In this document: piece after piece, positions 1 through 6,358 of the stretch | Numbering within the stretch: position 1 is the stretch's first letter | How the letters are laid out: every line of letters starts with the position of its first letter | From: Rudanella sp. | GTDB lineage: Bacteria > Bacteroidota > Bacteroidia > Cytophagales > Spirosomataceae | Reading direction: 5' to 3' | NCBI GenBank assembly: GCA_026785985.1 | Contig: JAJAYX010000656.1 | Coordinates: 1 to 6,358, forward strand | DNA length: 6,358 nt | Position numbers and translations under genes: made by a program | The notes under the pieces: model-generated | What the model was told of the DNA's origin: nothing | The model's database searches: none | The model's input: only the letters and a program-made list of their open reading frames with translations

Positions 1-216
1 ACTCCTTCATTCATGCGGTCATACCGCAAACATGCCTTCATCGTGATCCTGATTCTGTCGGGTCTTATCACTCCTTCGCCGGACATCTACAGTCAGCTTT
101 TGGTATCATTACCATTGGTGTTGCTTTACGAAGTGAGCATCTGGGTATCAGGCTCCATTGAGCGGGCGCGGTTGAAGGAACTGGATATGATAACGACAGA
201 TGAGGACGAGGATTGA
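1..216 (+). CDS. tatC: Sec-independent (Tat) protein translocase subunit TatC, C-terminal part
   Basis: This is the 3' end of tatC. The frame is open from base 1, so the true start lies outside the window and the first ATG at 13 is internal. TatC is the multi-spanning inner-membrane core of the twin-arginine pathway; it recognises the RR signal peptide and exports folded proteins. The visible 71 residues show the usual end of the family: an FMRSYRKHA segment, a hydrophobic helix (FIVILILSGLI), the short TPSPD turn that matches TPPD in E. coli TatC, and a last helix (LLVSLPLVLLYEVSIWVSG). An acidic cytoplasmic tail, TTDEDED, follows. The helix-turn-helix order and the conserved LLYE-type motif make the call secure even without the N-terminus. 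It ends at TGA 214-216, 45 bases before the ATG of the next gene on the same strand, so cotranscription is possible. Confidence 0.9.
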   Translation, partial: TPSFMRSYRKHAFIVILILSGLITPSPDIYSQLLVSLPLVLLYEVSIWVSGSIERARLKELDMITTDEDED

Positions 217-261
217 GTATTTGCGTGATTGTCCCTTCTGACTACAAAAACGTACTTTATC

Positions 262-891
262 ATGGAAGTAGCGGAGAAAATTCAATTAACTGAAGCACAA
301 ATTGCGGTTTTAAACGGGGGGGAGACCGTCGTAATGCCGGCAACGTGTGAAGAATTTGAAGACTTTTTAGCGGAGACCAGTTATCGAACGGAATACAACA
401 ACGACCATATTTGCATTATGGGTTTAGCCACCGTTATTCATGAAATCCTGGTTATTCGCCTGGGTTATTTACTCACAGGCTTTTATCTCGACAAACCGTA
501 TTATGTGGCTGGAAGCAATACCGGGATTAGAAAAGACTCAGTAAGAGGGCATTACAATGGCGATGTCGTTGTCATAAAAGGTAAGCCGCAGTATGAAGGC
601 AGATCTCGTTCTATCATTACGAATCCATTCTTAATTGTTGAAGTTCTCTCTGAATCAACGAGTGACTTTGATTTAGGCGAGAAACGCCGTAAGTACGAGC
701 GAATGAACAGCGTTCAGGAGATTATTTTCGTTGATCCGTTTGAGAAAGAAGTACTCGTTTGTAAACGTACTGAGCAACCTAATGTCTGGACTGAAACTAC
801 GTTTTTTCAGGATACTGATTTAGTCAAAATGGATGGGTTCACAGTCCCCTTATCAACGATTTTTGCCAATCTACCAGAGGAGGATGATTAA
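262..891 (+). CDS. Uma2 family (DUF820) putative endonuclease
   Basis: This 209-residue protein has the hallmarks of the Uma2/DUF820 family, which is placed in the PD-(D/E)XK nuclease superfamily. Its substrate and cellular role are not established. Visible motifs are an N-terminal PATCEEFEDFL segment (residues 26-36), YRTEY with Glu44, His60 in ATVIHEI, the acidic strand GDVVVI with Asp101, and the core IVEVLSEST with Glu127. Then comes the family signature KRRKYERMNSVQEIIFVDP (141-159). The usual Pro before the catalytic Asp is Gly here. The reading frame extends upstream to a TTG at 229, but I chose ATG 262: the extra 11 residues do not look like the family, and the ATG version has normal family length. 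Two 60-base samples gave 37% and 40% GC by hand count, against 50-62% in neighbouring genes, which hints at a separate origin. The stop lies 5 bases before the next ATG. Confidence 0.88.
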   Translation: MEVAEKIQLTEAQIAVLNGGETVVMPATCEEFEDFLAETSYRTEYNNDHICIMGLATVIHEILVIRLGYLLTGFYLDKPYYVAGSNTGIRKDSVRGHYNGDVVVIKGKPQYEGRSRSIITNPFLIVEVLSESTSDFDLGEKRRKYERMNSVQEIIFVDPFEKEVLVCKRTEQPNVWTETTFFQDTDLVKMDGFTVPLSTIFANLPEEDD

Positions 892-896
892 TAGCT

Positions 897-1118
897 ATGC
901 CTGATTTCGATTTCAAGCAATATCACTACCGCTCCATCAACGCAGCCTCCGATGCCGAACGGGCCGCCATTAATCAGGAGTTGAAAGATATGTATGCAGC
1001 CCTGCCCGATGAGGAGAAAGAAACCTTCAACCGGGTATTACAGGCGTTTCTGGCCAAAGAAATGGGTCGGCTCAAGTCCAACTATGAGTCGATGCAGGGG
1101 AGTGGCGGAGCGAATTAA
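897..1118 (+). CDS. Small charged helical protein of unknown function
   Basis: I do not recognise this 73-residue protein and assign no function. It begins MPDFDFKQYHYR and continues as a charged, probably all-helical chain (AASDAERAAINQEL, then ALPDEEKETFNRVLQAFLAKEM), ending in a Gly-rich tail, GSGGAN. It has no signal peptide, membrane segment or cysteine, so a soluble cytoplasmic protein is expected. It is likely a real gene: it starts 5 bases after the stop of the Uma2 gene, its composition is about 50% GC as in the rest of the window, and its amino-acid mix is ordinary for a soluble protein. Its position just past tatC and Uma2 on the same strand suggests a shared transcript. If Uma2 is an insertion, this gene may originally have followed tatC directly. 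Confidence 0.7.
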   Translation: MPDFDFKQYHYRSINAASDAERAAINQELKDMYAALPDEEKETFNRVLQAFLAKEMGRLKSNYESMQGSGGAN

Positions 1119-1184
1119 GACTGTCTTCTACTTCTGACTATTCAGGACCAGCGTCACGTAAGTATCAGTTTTTTCACGGTAGGA

Positions 1185-2024
1185 TCAGCGGTTTCGCCAT
1201 TGCCGAATACCCCACCAAACGGCACCGATAATCAGCAACAGCGGTACAAAGTAAAACGCTCCCACGACAAATTGGCCTAAAAAGTCAAAACCATCCCGAA
1301 AATTCTGAGCTGCCCGCACATAAAAGGGGGCATTGGGTTCGGTAGCTGTTTCGCCCCGCTCATACATGGCGATGGTGACGGTGCTCAGTGCTACGTCGTT
1401 TTTCAGCGTTCGCAACACCGCTTCCTGCGACTCGATGTCTTCGCGCATCTGGCCAAGTTGTGCTTCCACGGCCATCACTTCCTGCACATTACGTGCCCTT
1501 TGCAACAGTTGCAGGTAGCGCGTTTCGGTCGCTTTTTTGGCTCGAATCCGGGCATCCGTATCCGCATATTGGCGCGTAATATCCTCAGCCGTAATGGTTT
1601 TTGTGTCGGTATAGATTGACTCCTTCATGAGCGTAACCAGAAATGGGTCTAAGCGGGCGGCTGGCACCCGAACAGTCATACTCATCTCCGACAAGCCACC
1701 CGTTCGGTTTTCTTCGGAGTTGGTAATCATCCCGCCAAACTGCCCGGCCATTTTCGAGATGCGCCCCTCCGACTCGGTCAGTTTCTCAACCCGAAACCGG
1801 AGCGTGGCATTCCGAACCAGTTTGCGGTTGGTAGCCGGGGGCGGTGCTGGTGTTTCTGGTAGCTCAGGAGCATCAACACCTTTTTGTGTAGGTGGAGGAG
1901 GCAGATGCATCAAGTCTGCCTCACCTATCGCCTGCTCATTGGATGGCTCATTGCTGTTCTTTGCCTGACAACCCATCAGAATCAGACCAGCAATAAGGAG
2001 GAGCGGAGAAAGGCGAGAGTTCAT
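1185..2024 (-). CDS. DUF4349 domain-containing lipoprotein
   Basis: This is a 279-residue envelope protein. The first 19 residues form a lipoprotein signal peptide with lipobox LMGC, so Cys19 should be lipidated after cleavage by signal peptidase II. A low-complexity, Pro-rich linker follows (LPPPP at 41-45, TPAPPPATN at 58-66). Residues 67-272 match the DUF4349 pattern: RKLVRNATLRFRVE opens a beta-rich segment, GQFGGMITNSEE and MTVRVPAARLDPF follow, and a charged, probably coiled-coil stretch runs from about 155 to 210 (RQYADTDARIRAKKA, QLGQMREDIESQEAVL). A membrane helix at about 250-270 (FVVGAFYFVPLLLIIGAVW) precedes a basic tail, WGIRQWRNR. The biochemical role of DUF4349 is unknown. Its ATG lies 86 bases past the kinase stop; GGAAAA 11 bases upstream is the only weak ribosome-site candidate. 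It could be read with the kinase operon or from its own promoter. Confidence 0.87.
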   Translation of the reverse strand: MNSRLSPLLLIAGLILMGCQAKNSNEPSNEQAIGEADLMHLPPPPTQKGVDAPELPETPAPPPATNRKLVRNATLRFRVEKLTESEGRISKMAGQFGGMITNSEENRTGGLSEMSMTVRVPAARLDPFLVTLMKESIYTDTKTITAEDITRQYADTDARIRAKKATETRYLQLLQRARNVQEVMAVEAQLGQMREDIESQEAVLRTLKNDVALSTVTIAMYERGETATEPNAPFYVRAAQNFRDGFDFLGQFVVGAFYFVPLLLIIGAVWWGIRQWRNR

Positions 2025-2110
2025 GATGCGCGGGGTTTTCCTTTATCGGGGAAAGCAAAAAAGGTAACCCGGAAGAGGTAGAGTATAGCTCAAATACAGT
2101 GAAAATACAG

Positions 2111-5100
2111 TCAGGCAGCCGGCAGGTAAATATCAAACTGCGTGCCTTTGTTTGGCTCACTGGTAGCCGTAACAAGGCCCTTATGATTGGCAACGATTTT
2201 CTTCACAATAGCCAGACCGATGCCCGTACCGGTGTATTGTGCTTTGGTGTGCAAGCGTTGGAAAACCTCAAATATCTTTTCGCTGTATTTGGCATCAAAG
2301 CCGATGCCGTTGTCGGTGATGGTCAGGTGGCAGTAGCGTTTTTCGGGCAACAGCGTTCCATTCTTCAATTTACCTCCTTTTATTGTTCGACTCGTTATCG
2401 TGATGTGAGGGGGTACGTCCCGATGGGAAAATTTAAGCGCGTTGCCAATCAGGTTGTGCAGCAGTTGGCGAAACTGAAACACAATGACGGGGGCGGTGCC
2501 GAGTCCGGTAGCGTCGATGGTAGCGTGCTTTTCGGCGATGGTTTCGTCCAGTTCGCTGATGACCACCTGCACCAGCCCGCTCAGGTCGATGATCTCAACG
2601 TTCCGGTCGGCGGTGCTTAACCGGGAGAAAGCCAGCAAATCATGAATCAGTTGCTGCATTCGTTCGGCGGCTTTCTGGATGCGCCCGAAGTAATCCTTGC
2701 CGCTGTCGGTTAGGTTTTGAGCTTCTTTGTCGAGGATGCGACTGGCCAGAGTTTGTATTTTGCGGAGCGGTTCCTGTAAATCGTGGCTCGACACATACGT
2801 GAAGGCCTCAAGCTCCTTGTTCATCTGTTGCAGGGCTTCGTTTTTTTCTCCCAGTATTTCATTGGCTTTCTGTAGCGCGTGGGTTCGCTCGGCCACGGCC
2901 TGTTCCAGGGCTTCGTTTTGCGTTTTCTGCTCGTGAACTTCGGTACTAGTGCCAATCCACCGGGTTACCTGACCGTGTTCATTTTTTTGCGCGATACCCC
3001 GGCTGAGGTGCCACTTATACGCCCCGTCCCGATTCAGAAACCGGTGTTCCAGCTCGAATTTGTCGCCAGTGCGAATCGAGTGCTGCCAGCGTCGTTTATT
3101 TTCGTCCCAATCGTCAGGATGAATAATTTTTTCCCATCCCCAATCTCGTAGTTCGTCAAACGTAAGCCCGGTGTAGGCAAACCAGACTTGATTAAAATAA
3201 TCTACACTGCCGTTGGCATCGGCGGTCCACACTTTCTCCTGCATGGCATCGGCCATAAACTGAACGCGCTCCTGCGCCTGTCGTTCGGCCTGAAGAGCTT
3301 TGGTGACTGCCGTTATATCCTGAATCGAGAGCAGGATTAATTTCCCGGCATTGGTTTCGTTCACGATCTCACGGGCATTCAACCGCAAGATCCGCTCCCC
3401 AATGGTTGGAAATATATGGGTTATTTCAAAATCCGTAAACGTCGATTTTTCAGGCAGGACGCTTCCAAGCAGCCGTAGTAGTTCGGGTATATTCCATTGG
3501 GCATTACCCAGTTCATGCAGGAAAACCCCTTCCGTTTCGCGTTCATTGACCTGGAAGGTTTTATAAAAAGCCGCGTTCGCCGTTTTGACCCGCAGCGTAG
3601 CGTCCAGCACCAACAGCGGTTCACGAATGGTGCTGACAATGGCTTCGGCATAATTACGGGCCGCAGTTACCTGCTCATTCAACCCGATGATTTCCTGATT
3701 CACCACCGTCAGTTCTTCATTGGTGCTTTGCAGTTCTTCTTTGCCCGTTTCCAGTTCTTCGTTCAGGCTCTGTAATTCCTCGCTGCCACTCAGTAGCTCT
3801 TCATTGGCACTTTGCAGTTCTTCGTTGACGGCCTCCTGATCCTGGGTGATGCCCCGCATATCGTCGCGGGTCTGATCCAGCTCCCGCTCTAACTGAACGA
3901 TACGCAGGTCTTTATTATCTTTTTTTGTACTTTTTTTAGCTTCCTGCGGGTCAATGGCCGATGGGGTGGAACCGCTCGACGTACATGGGTGAAACAGGAT
4001 CAGATAATGCGGCTCAACCGTGTTGGGCAGCGGCAGGGCTTCGATGGAAATGGTCTGCAAACTGCCGTTGATCTGTAGCGGAATATTTTCTCTGATAACC
4101 GCTGCCTGCTCTTTTTTAGCTTTATGCAACAGGTTCCGCAGTTCAAACGCCAGCCCGTATTTGGCCAGTAGTAATACATTATGGGTGGGCTTGCCGGATG
4201 CCTGCTCTAAATAAGGCGTGGTGATGCCGCGAAAATGCACAATGTCATAGGCCTGGTTAACAACTACACCGGCCGGCGTGTAGTAGCTGATAATCAGCTC
4301 ATCAGCTATTTTTTGAAAGTCCGTACTCAAAGTTTCGGTGGTGGGTGTGGCCCGCTTGATGGGTAGCTCGCTTCGTTGAGCAGATACCGAAGTAAACTGG
4401 CCCGGCCCCTCTTTGCGGGTAAATAATTTACCGGTCTTAGCGGCAGGCGCGAAAAGGCCGGGCACATTGCCGATGTCTTCTGATTTACCCAGCAGTAAAA
4501 AGCCGGTTGGGTTTAAGGCATAATGAAACATGGCAAATGCCTTTTTTTGCAGGTAGGGTTCCAGATAAATCAGCACGTTGCGGCAACTGATAAAATCGAG
4601 TTTACCAAAAGGCGGGTCTTTTAGAAAATTGTGCGCGGCAAACACGCACATATCCCGGATGGATTTATTGACCTGATAGCTGCCATTGCTCCTGGTAAAG
4701 AATTCCTGCAGCCGTTGGGACGATACCCCCTCGATTTCATTTTTTGCATAGATACCCGTGCGGGCTTTGGCAATGGCGGGTTCGCTTAAATCGCTGGCAA
4801 AGAGTTGTACCCGTTCGGGGTTGTCGCCCAGCACTTCTTTCAGGCATATCGCAATGGAGTACGCTTCCTGGCCCGTGCTGCACCCCGCCACCCAAATCCG
4901 GATGGGTTCGCCGGCGGGTTTATTTTTCAGGATGAGTGGAAAAACCGTTTCACATAAATTATCGAATACGGGCTGGTCCCGAAAAAATGACGTGACGGGA
5001 ATCAGCAAGTCCTGGTATAAAGCATCCTGCTCTGATTTATGATCCCGTAAATAGGCAAAATAGTCCGCAGGCTTCTCTTTTTTGTTAATTGCCATCCGGC

Positions 5101-5836
5101 GCAGGATTCGCCGGCGAATGGTAGTTTGTTTGTAATAGGTGAAATCGGTTCCCCTGCGAACGCGCAGCACCGACAGAATTTGCTTGAACACGTCCTTTTC
5201 AGGCTCCGGTGCGGTGGGATCGTCTACGCCGTTTTCGCGCAGAATGCGGGTGATCTCCGCCAGTTTTTGGGGTATTTCTTGGGGCGGCAACACAAAGTCA
5301 ACCACCCCCGCCTGTGCCGCACTTTTGGGCATTCCATCGTGGGCGGCAGAGGCCTCATCCTGGGCAAAGGTCATACCACCACTATCTTTTATGGCTTTTA
5401 AGCCCTGGGTGCCATCACTGGCCGTGCCGGATAAGACCACACCAATGGCATGGCTTTGATGAATTTCGGCCAGTGAGGTAAAAAAAAGGTCAATGGGAAG
5501 ATGGAGTCCATTTTTGTCGGTGCTGCGTGGGCTTAACTGCAACACGCCATCATTGGCCACCAGCATTTTATTGCTGGGTAAGACATAAATATGGTCAGGC
5601 TCTATTTTAACGTCGTCCTGTATTTCCAGCACCGGAATAGCCGTAACTTTTTGCAGCAGTTCGGGCAACAGGCTTTCGTGGGTGGGGGCCAGGTGCTGCA
5701 CCAGCACATACGCCATACCTGATTTTTCGGGAATGGCCTGGAGCAATTTCCGAAACGCTTCCAGCCCGCCTGCTGATGCGCCAACCCCCACGACGGGAAA
5801 CAGGTTTTGGGACAGGATTTTCTCGTCTGCTTTCAT
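2111..5836 (-). CDS. CheB-CheR-PAS-histidine kinase fusion protein
   Basis: This 1241-residue protein has no signal peptide or clear membrane helix and is expected in the cytoplasm. The CheB methylesterase domain (about 10-195) keeps the triad: Ser21 in GVGASAGG, His48 in QHLAP, Asp141 in GTASDGTQG; the CheB receiver domain is absent. The CheR methyltransferase (about 215-475) has VTSFFRD (281-287), the S-adenosylmethionine loop AGCSTGQEAYS (317-327), Asp349 in FASDLSE, and FISCRNVLIYL (415-425). A PAS-like segment (about 505-615), a six-heptad coiled coil (about 643-725) and two PAS domains (about 730-845 and 855-970; the second with a HPDDW motif and PAC end) follow. The HisKA domain has phospho-acceptor His1018 in VSSHDLQEPLRKI. 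The ATPase has an N box with Asn1128 and Asn1132, DNGIGF (1175-1180) and TGTGIGLAIV (1202-1211). There is no C-terminal receiver, so the small receiver 18 bases upstream is the natural partner. All catalytic motifs appear intact. Confidence 0.95.
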   Translation of the reverse strand: MKADEKILSQNLFPVVGVGASAGGLEAFRKLLQAIPEKSGMAYVLVQHLAPTHESLLPELLQKVTAIPVLEIQDDVKIEPDHIYVLPSNKMLVANDGVLQLSPRSTDKNGLHLPIDLFFTSLAEIHQSHAIGVVLSGTASDGTQGLKAIKDSGGMTFAQDEASAAHDGMPKSAAQAGVVDFVLPPQEIPQKLAEITRILRENGVDDPTAPEPEKDVFKQILSVLRVRRGTDFTYYKQTTIRRRILRRMAINKKEKPADYFAYLRDHKSEQDALYQDLLIPVTSFFRDQPVFDNLCETVFPLILKNKPAGEPIRIWVAGCSTGQEAYSIAICLKEVLGDNPERVQLFASDLSEPAIAKARTGIYAKNEIEGVSSQRLQEFFTRSNGSYQVNKSIRDMCVFAAHNFLKDPPFGKLDFISCRNVLIYLEPYLQKKAFAMFHYALNPTGFLLLGKSEDIGNVPGLFAPAAKTGKLFTRKEGPGQFTSVSAQRSELPIKRATPTTETLSTDFQKIADELIISYYTPAGVVVNQAYDIVHFRGITTPYLEQASGKPTHNVLLLAKYGLAFELRNLLHKAKKEQAAVIRENIPLQINGSLQTISIEALPLPNTVEPHYLILFHPCTSSGSTPSAIDPQEAKKSTKKDNKDLRIVQLERELDQTRDDMRGITQDQEAVNEELQSANEELLSGSEELQSLNEELETGKEELQSTNEELTVVNQEIIGLNEQVTAARNYAEAIVSTIREPLLVLDATLRVKTANAAFYKTFQVNERETEGVFLHELGNAQWNIPELLRLLGSVLPEKSTFTDFEITHIFPTIGERILRLNAREIVNETNAGKLILLSIQDITAVTKALQAERQAQERVQFMADAMQEKVWTADANGSVDYFNQVWFAYTGLTFDELRDWGWEKIIHPDDWDENKRRWQHSIRTGDKFELEHRFLNRDGAYKWHLSRGIAQKNEHGQVTRWIGTSTEVHEQKTQNEALEQAVAERTHALQKANEILGEKNEALQQMNKELEAFTYVSSHDLQEPLRKIQTLASRILDKEAQNLTDSGKDYFGRIQKAAERMQQLIHDLLAFSRLSTADRNVEIIDLSGLVQVVISELDETIAEKHATIDATGLGTAPVIVFQFRQLLHNLIGNALKFSHRDVPPHITITSRTIKGGKLKNGTLLPEKRYCHLTITDNGIGFDAKYSEKIFEVFQRLHTKAQYTGTGIGLAIVKKIVANHKGLVTATSEPNKGTQFDIYLPAA
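3705..3830 (-). repeat. Six-copy 21-base periodic repeat coding the kinase coiled-coil linker
   Basis: On the plus strand the octamer agttcttc, or a near copy, starts at 3711, 3732, 3753, 3774, 3795 and 3816, exactly 21 bases apart. On the coding strand each copy reads Glu-Glu-Leu, so the protein has EEL at residues 672, 679, 686, 693, 700 and 707 in a perfect seven-residue rhythm (NEELQSA, NEELLSG, SEELQSL, NEELETG, KEELQST, NEELTVV). The DNA copies have diverged at several positions, so the periodicity looks kept by selection on the helix rather than by recent duplication. This segment links the CheB/CheR half to the PAS/kinase half and probably forms a parallel dimeric signalling helix. 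Confidence 0.85.
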
Positions 5837-5848
5837 AGTGAAATTAGG

Positions 5849-5866
5849 GTTAGGTTACCCCCTAAC
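5849..5866 (-). other. Inverted repeat at the receiver stop, before the kinase gene
   Basis: Plus-strand gttagg (5849-5854) and cctaac (5861-5866) are perfect 6-base arms around a 6-base spacer that holds the receiver stop codon. An alternative pair, ttaggg (5844-5849) with ccctaa (5860-5865), uses overlapping bases, so only one hairpin could form at a time. Either would lie 8 to 13 bases before the kinase ATG in the transcript and could affect translation of the kinase gene. No U-run follows, so it does not look like a terminator. A short inverted repeat like this may also be chance. Confidence 0.3.
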
Positions 5867-6289
5867 AACGGCCTTTGCTACCGACTGTTTAACATTCGCA
5901 GGGGTTAATGACGAAAGCGTCTGCTGAATGAGCTGCTTGAGTTGCGAAAAATCAGCCGGTTTGAGGATACAGCTTGTGGCTCCTTTTTTGTAAAGCCGGT
6001 CGGCCATCTCTTTCTCAAAAGAGGCCGAGAGGATGATGACAGGAAGCTGCCGGAGCCGTTGGTCGGCTTTTATTTCTACCAAACATTCGCAGCTGCCTTT
6101 GCGGGGCATATTCAGGTCGAGAAACAGGGCATCGGGCAGTGGCCCGATGTTGGTTGCGAGCCAGTTCATGAGTTGCTCCCCGTCCTGCACGGTCGTCAGG
6201 TGCGTGTCGATGGGCAACTCTTCCAGGGCTTGTTTAAAAAAGAGACAATCATCATCGTCGTCATCGGCAAGCAGGAGTCGAAGATCCAT
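5855..6289 (-). CDS. Single-domain response regulator, Rcp1/CheY-like receiver
   Basis: This 144-residue protein is a lone receiver domain without an output domain, expected in the cytoplasm. The strand-1 hydrophobic run MDLRLLLA leads into six consecutive Asp (9-14), which include the acidic metal-binding pair. The phospho-acceptor is Asp58 in LFLDLNMPRK, the switch Ser is Ser88 in VIILSAS, and the conserved Lys is Lys110 in ILKP. LDLNMPRK and the overall length fit the Rcp1-type receivers that pair with sensor kinases. Two positions are unusual: the aromatic switch residue three before Lys110 is Cys107, and the segment normally like N-G-F-E after PRK reads G-S-C-E. The kinase gene starts 18 bases downstream on the same strand, so the fusion kinase is the likely phosphate donor, by context only. 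Without an output domain it may act through protein contacts or as a phosphate sink. Confidence 0.93.
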   Translation of the reverse strand: MDLRLLLADDDDDDCLFFKQALEELPIDTHLTTVQDGEQLMNWLATNIGPLPDALFLDLNMPRKGSCECLVEIKADQRLRQLPVIILSASFEKEMADRLYKKGATSCILKPADFSQLKQLIQQTLSSLTPANVKQSVAKAVVRG

Positions 6290-6300
6290 CGTGTTGCTTA

Positions 6301-6358
6301 TTAAGCGTTAACTATAAAATGCGTATTGACCGGAATGACCATGCTAACCTTGGAGCAG
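6301..6358 (-). CDS. Possible C-terminal end of an upstream gene, perhaps a histidine kinase
   Basis: At the right edge one minus-strand frame is open from the window end to TAA at 6303-6301 and reads CSKVSMVIPVNTHFIVNA. The first part fits the last beta strand of many histidine kinase ATPase domains, which often end in a G-x-G-S-x-F-x-x-x-L-P type pattern. The stop would lie 11 bases before the receiver ATG, a normal operon spacing. Only 18 residues are visible and another frame is also partly open, so this is a tentative call; the stretch could equally be the receiver promoter and leader. Confidence 0.3.
   Translation of the reverse strand, partial: CSKVSMVIPVNTHFIVNA

Noticed and set aside
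229..261. TTG-initiated extension of the Uma2 gene
   Set aside because: It adds 11 residues that do not resemble the family N-terminus; ATG at 262 gives normal family length.
1134..1174. Possible terminator in the convergent gap, ctga and tcag arms followed by six T
   Set aside because: The perfect stem is only four bases with a long loop, too weak to call although the place would suit a terminator.
1627..1968. 113-codon plus-strand open frame
   Set aside because: It is antisense to the DUF4349 gene; its composition reflects the opposite strand of the Pro-rich linker.
2025..2110. Possible Bacteroidota-type promoter for the DUF4349 gene (tgtatttg on the minus strand)
   Set aside because: It matches seven of eight positions of the TAnnTTTG box, but no suitable -33 TTG element was seen at proper spacing.
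1948..2193. 81-codon minus-strand open frame spanning the kinase-DUF4349 gap
   Set aside because: It overlaps both neighbouring genes in another frame and has no recognisable protein features.
2099..2620. 173-codon plus-strand open frame
   Set aside because: It lies almost wholly antisense to the kinase ATPase region, whose motifs are intact, and its translation resembles no family.
5942..6304. 120-codon and overlapping 92-codon plus-strand open frames
   Set aside because: Both are antisense to the receiver gene, whose catalytic motifs are clear; the Ser run is the reverse of the Asp run.
6295..6305. Eleven-base palindrome gcttattaagc before the receiver start
   Set aside because: The arms are only five bases; such a short palindrome is expected by chance and no second copy was seen.

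Overview
The window reads as a chromosomal segment from a member of the Bacteroidota, most likely a Cytophagales relative such as Spirosoma. This is inferred from protein style: the TatC C-terminus, a DUF4349 lipoprotein and a CheB-CheR-PAS-kinase fusion. Starts also mostly lack a good Shine-Dalgarno sequence, and the base composition is moderate. No rRNA, tRNA, CRISPR array, insertion sequence or phage gene is visible, and no gene-free stretch exceeds 100 bases.

Left part (1-1118, plus strand): the last 71 codons of tatC, a Uma2-family (PD-(D/E)XK-like) protein, and a 73-residue charged helical protein of unknown function follow one another closely on the same strand. The Uma2 gene is visibly more AT-rich than the genes on either side, so it may be a later arrival between tatC and the small gene.

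Right part (1185-6358, minus strand): this is a signalling cluster, read from right to left. At the extreme edge there may be the last 18 codons of a further gene, possibly a histidine kinase. Then come a single-domain receiver protein of the Rcp1/CheY type (6289-5855) and, after 18 bases, a 1241-residue protein (5836-2111). That protein joins a CheB methylesterase, a CheR methyltransferase, a PAS-like segment, a strongly periodic coiled coil, two PAS domains and a complete HisKA-HATPase kinase core. After 86 bases follows a DUF4349 lipoprotein with a C-terminal membrane helix (2024-1185). The two gene groups converge on a 66-base gap at 1119-1184.

The likely working unit is the large fusion as sensor kinase and the small receiver as its phosphorylation partner. 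No methyl-accepting chemotaxis protein, CheA or CheW is present in the window, so a classical chemotaxis role cannot be read from the context. I see no wholly new system. The features most worth a second look are the fused methylesterase/methyltransferase kinase with its exact six-heptad linker, the receiver with unusual switch residues, and the compositionally odd Uma2 gene.
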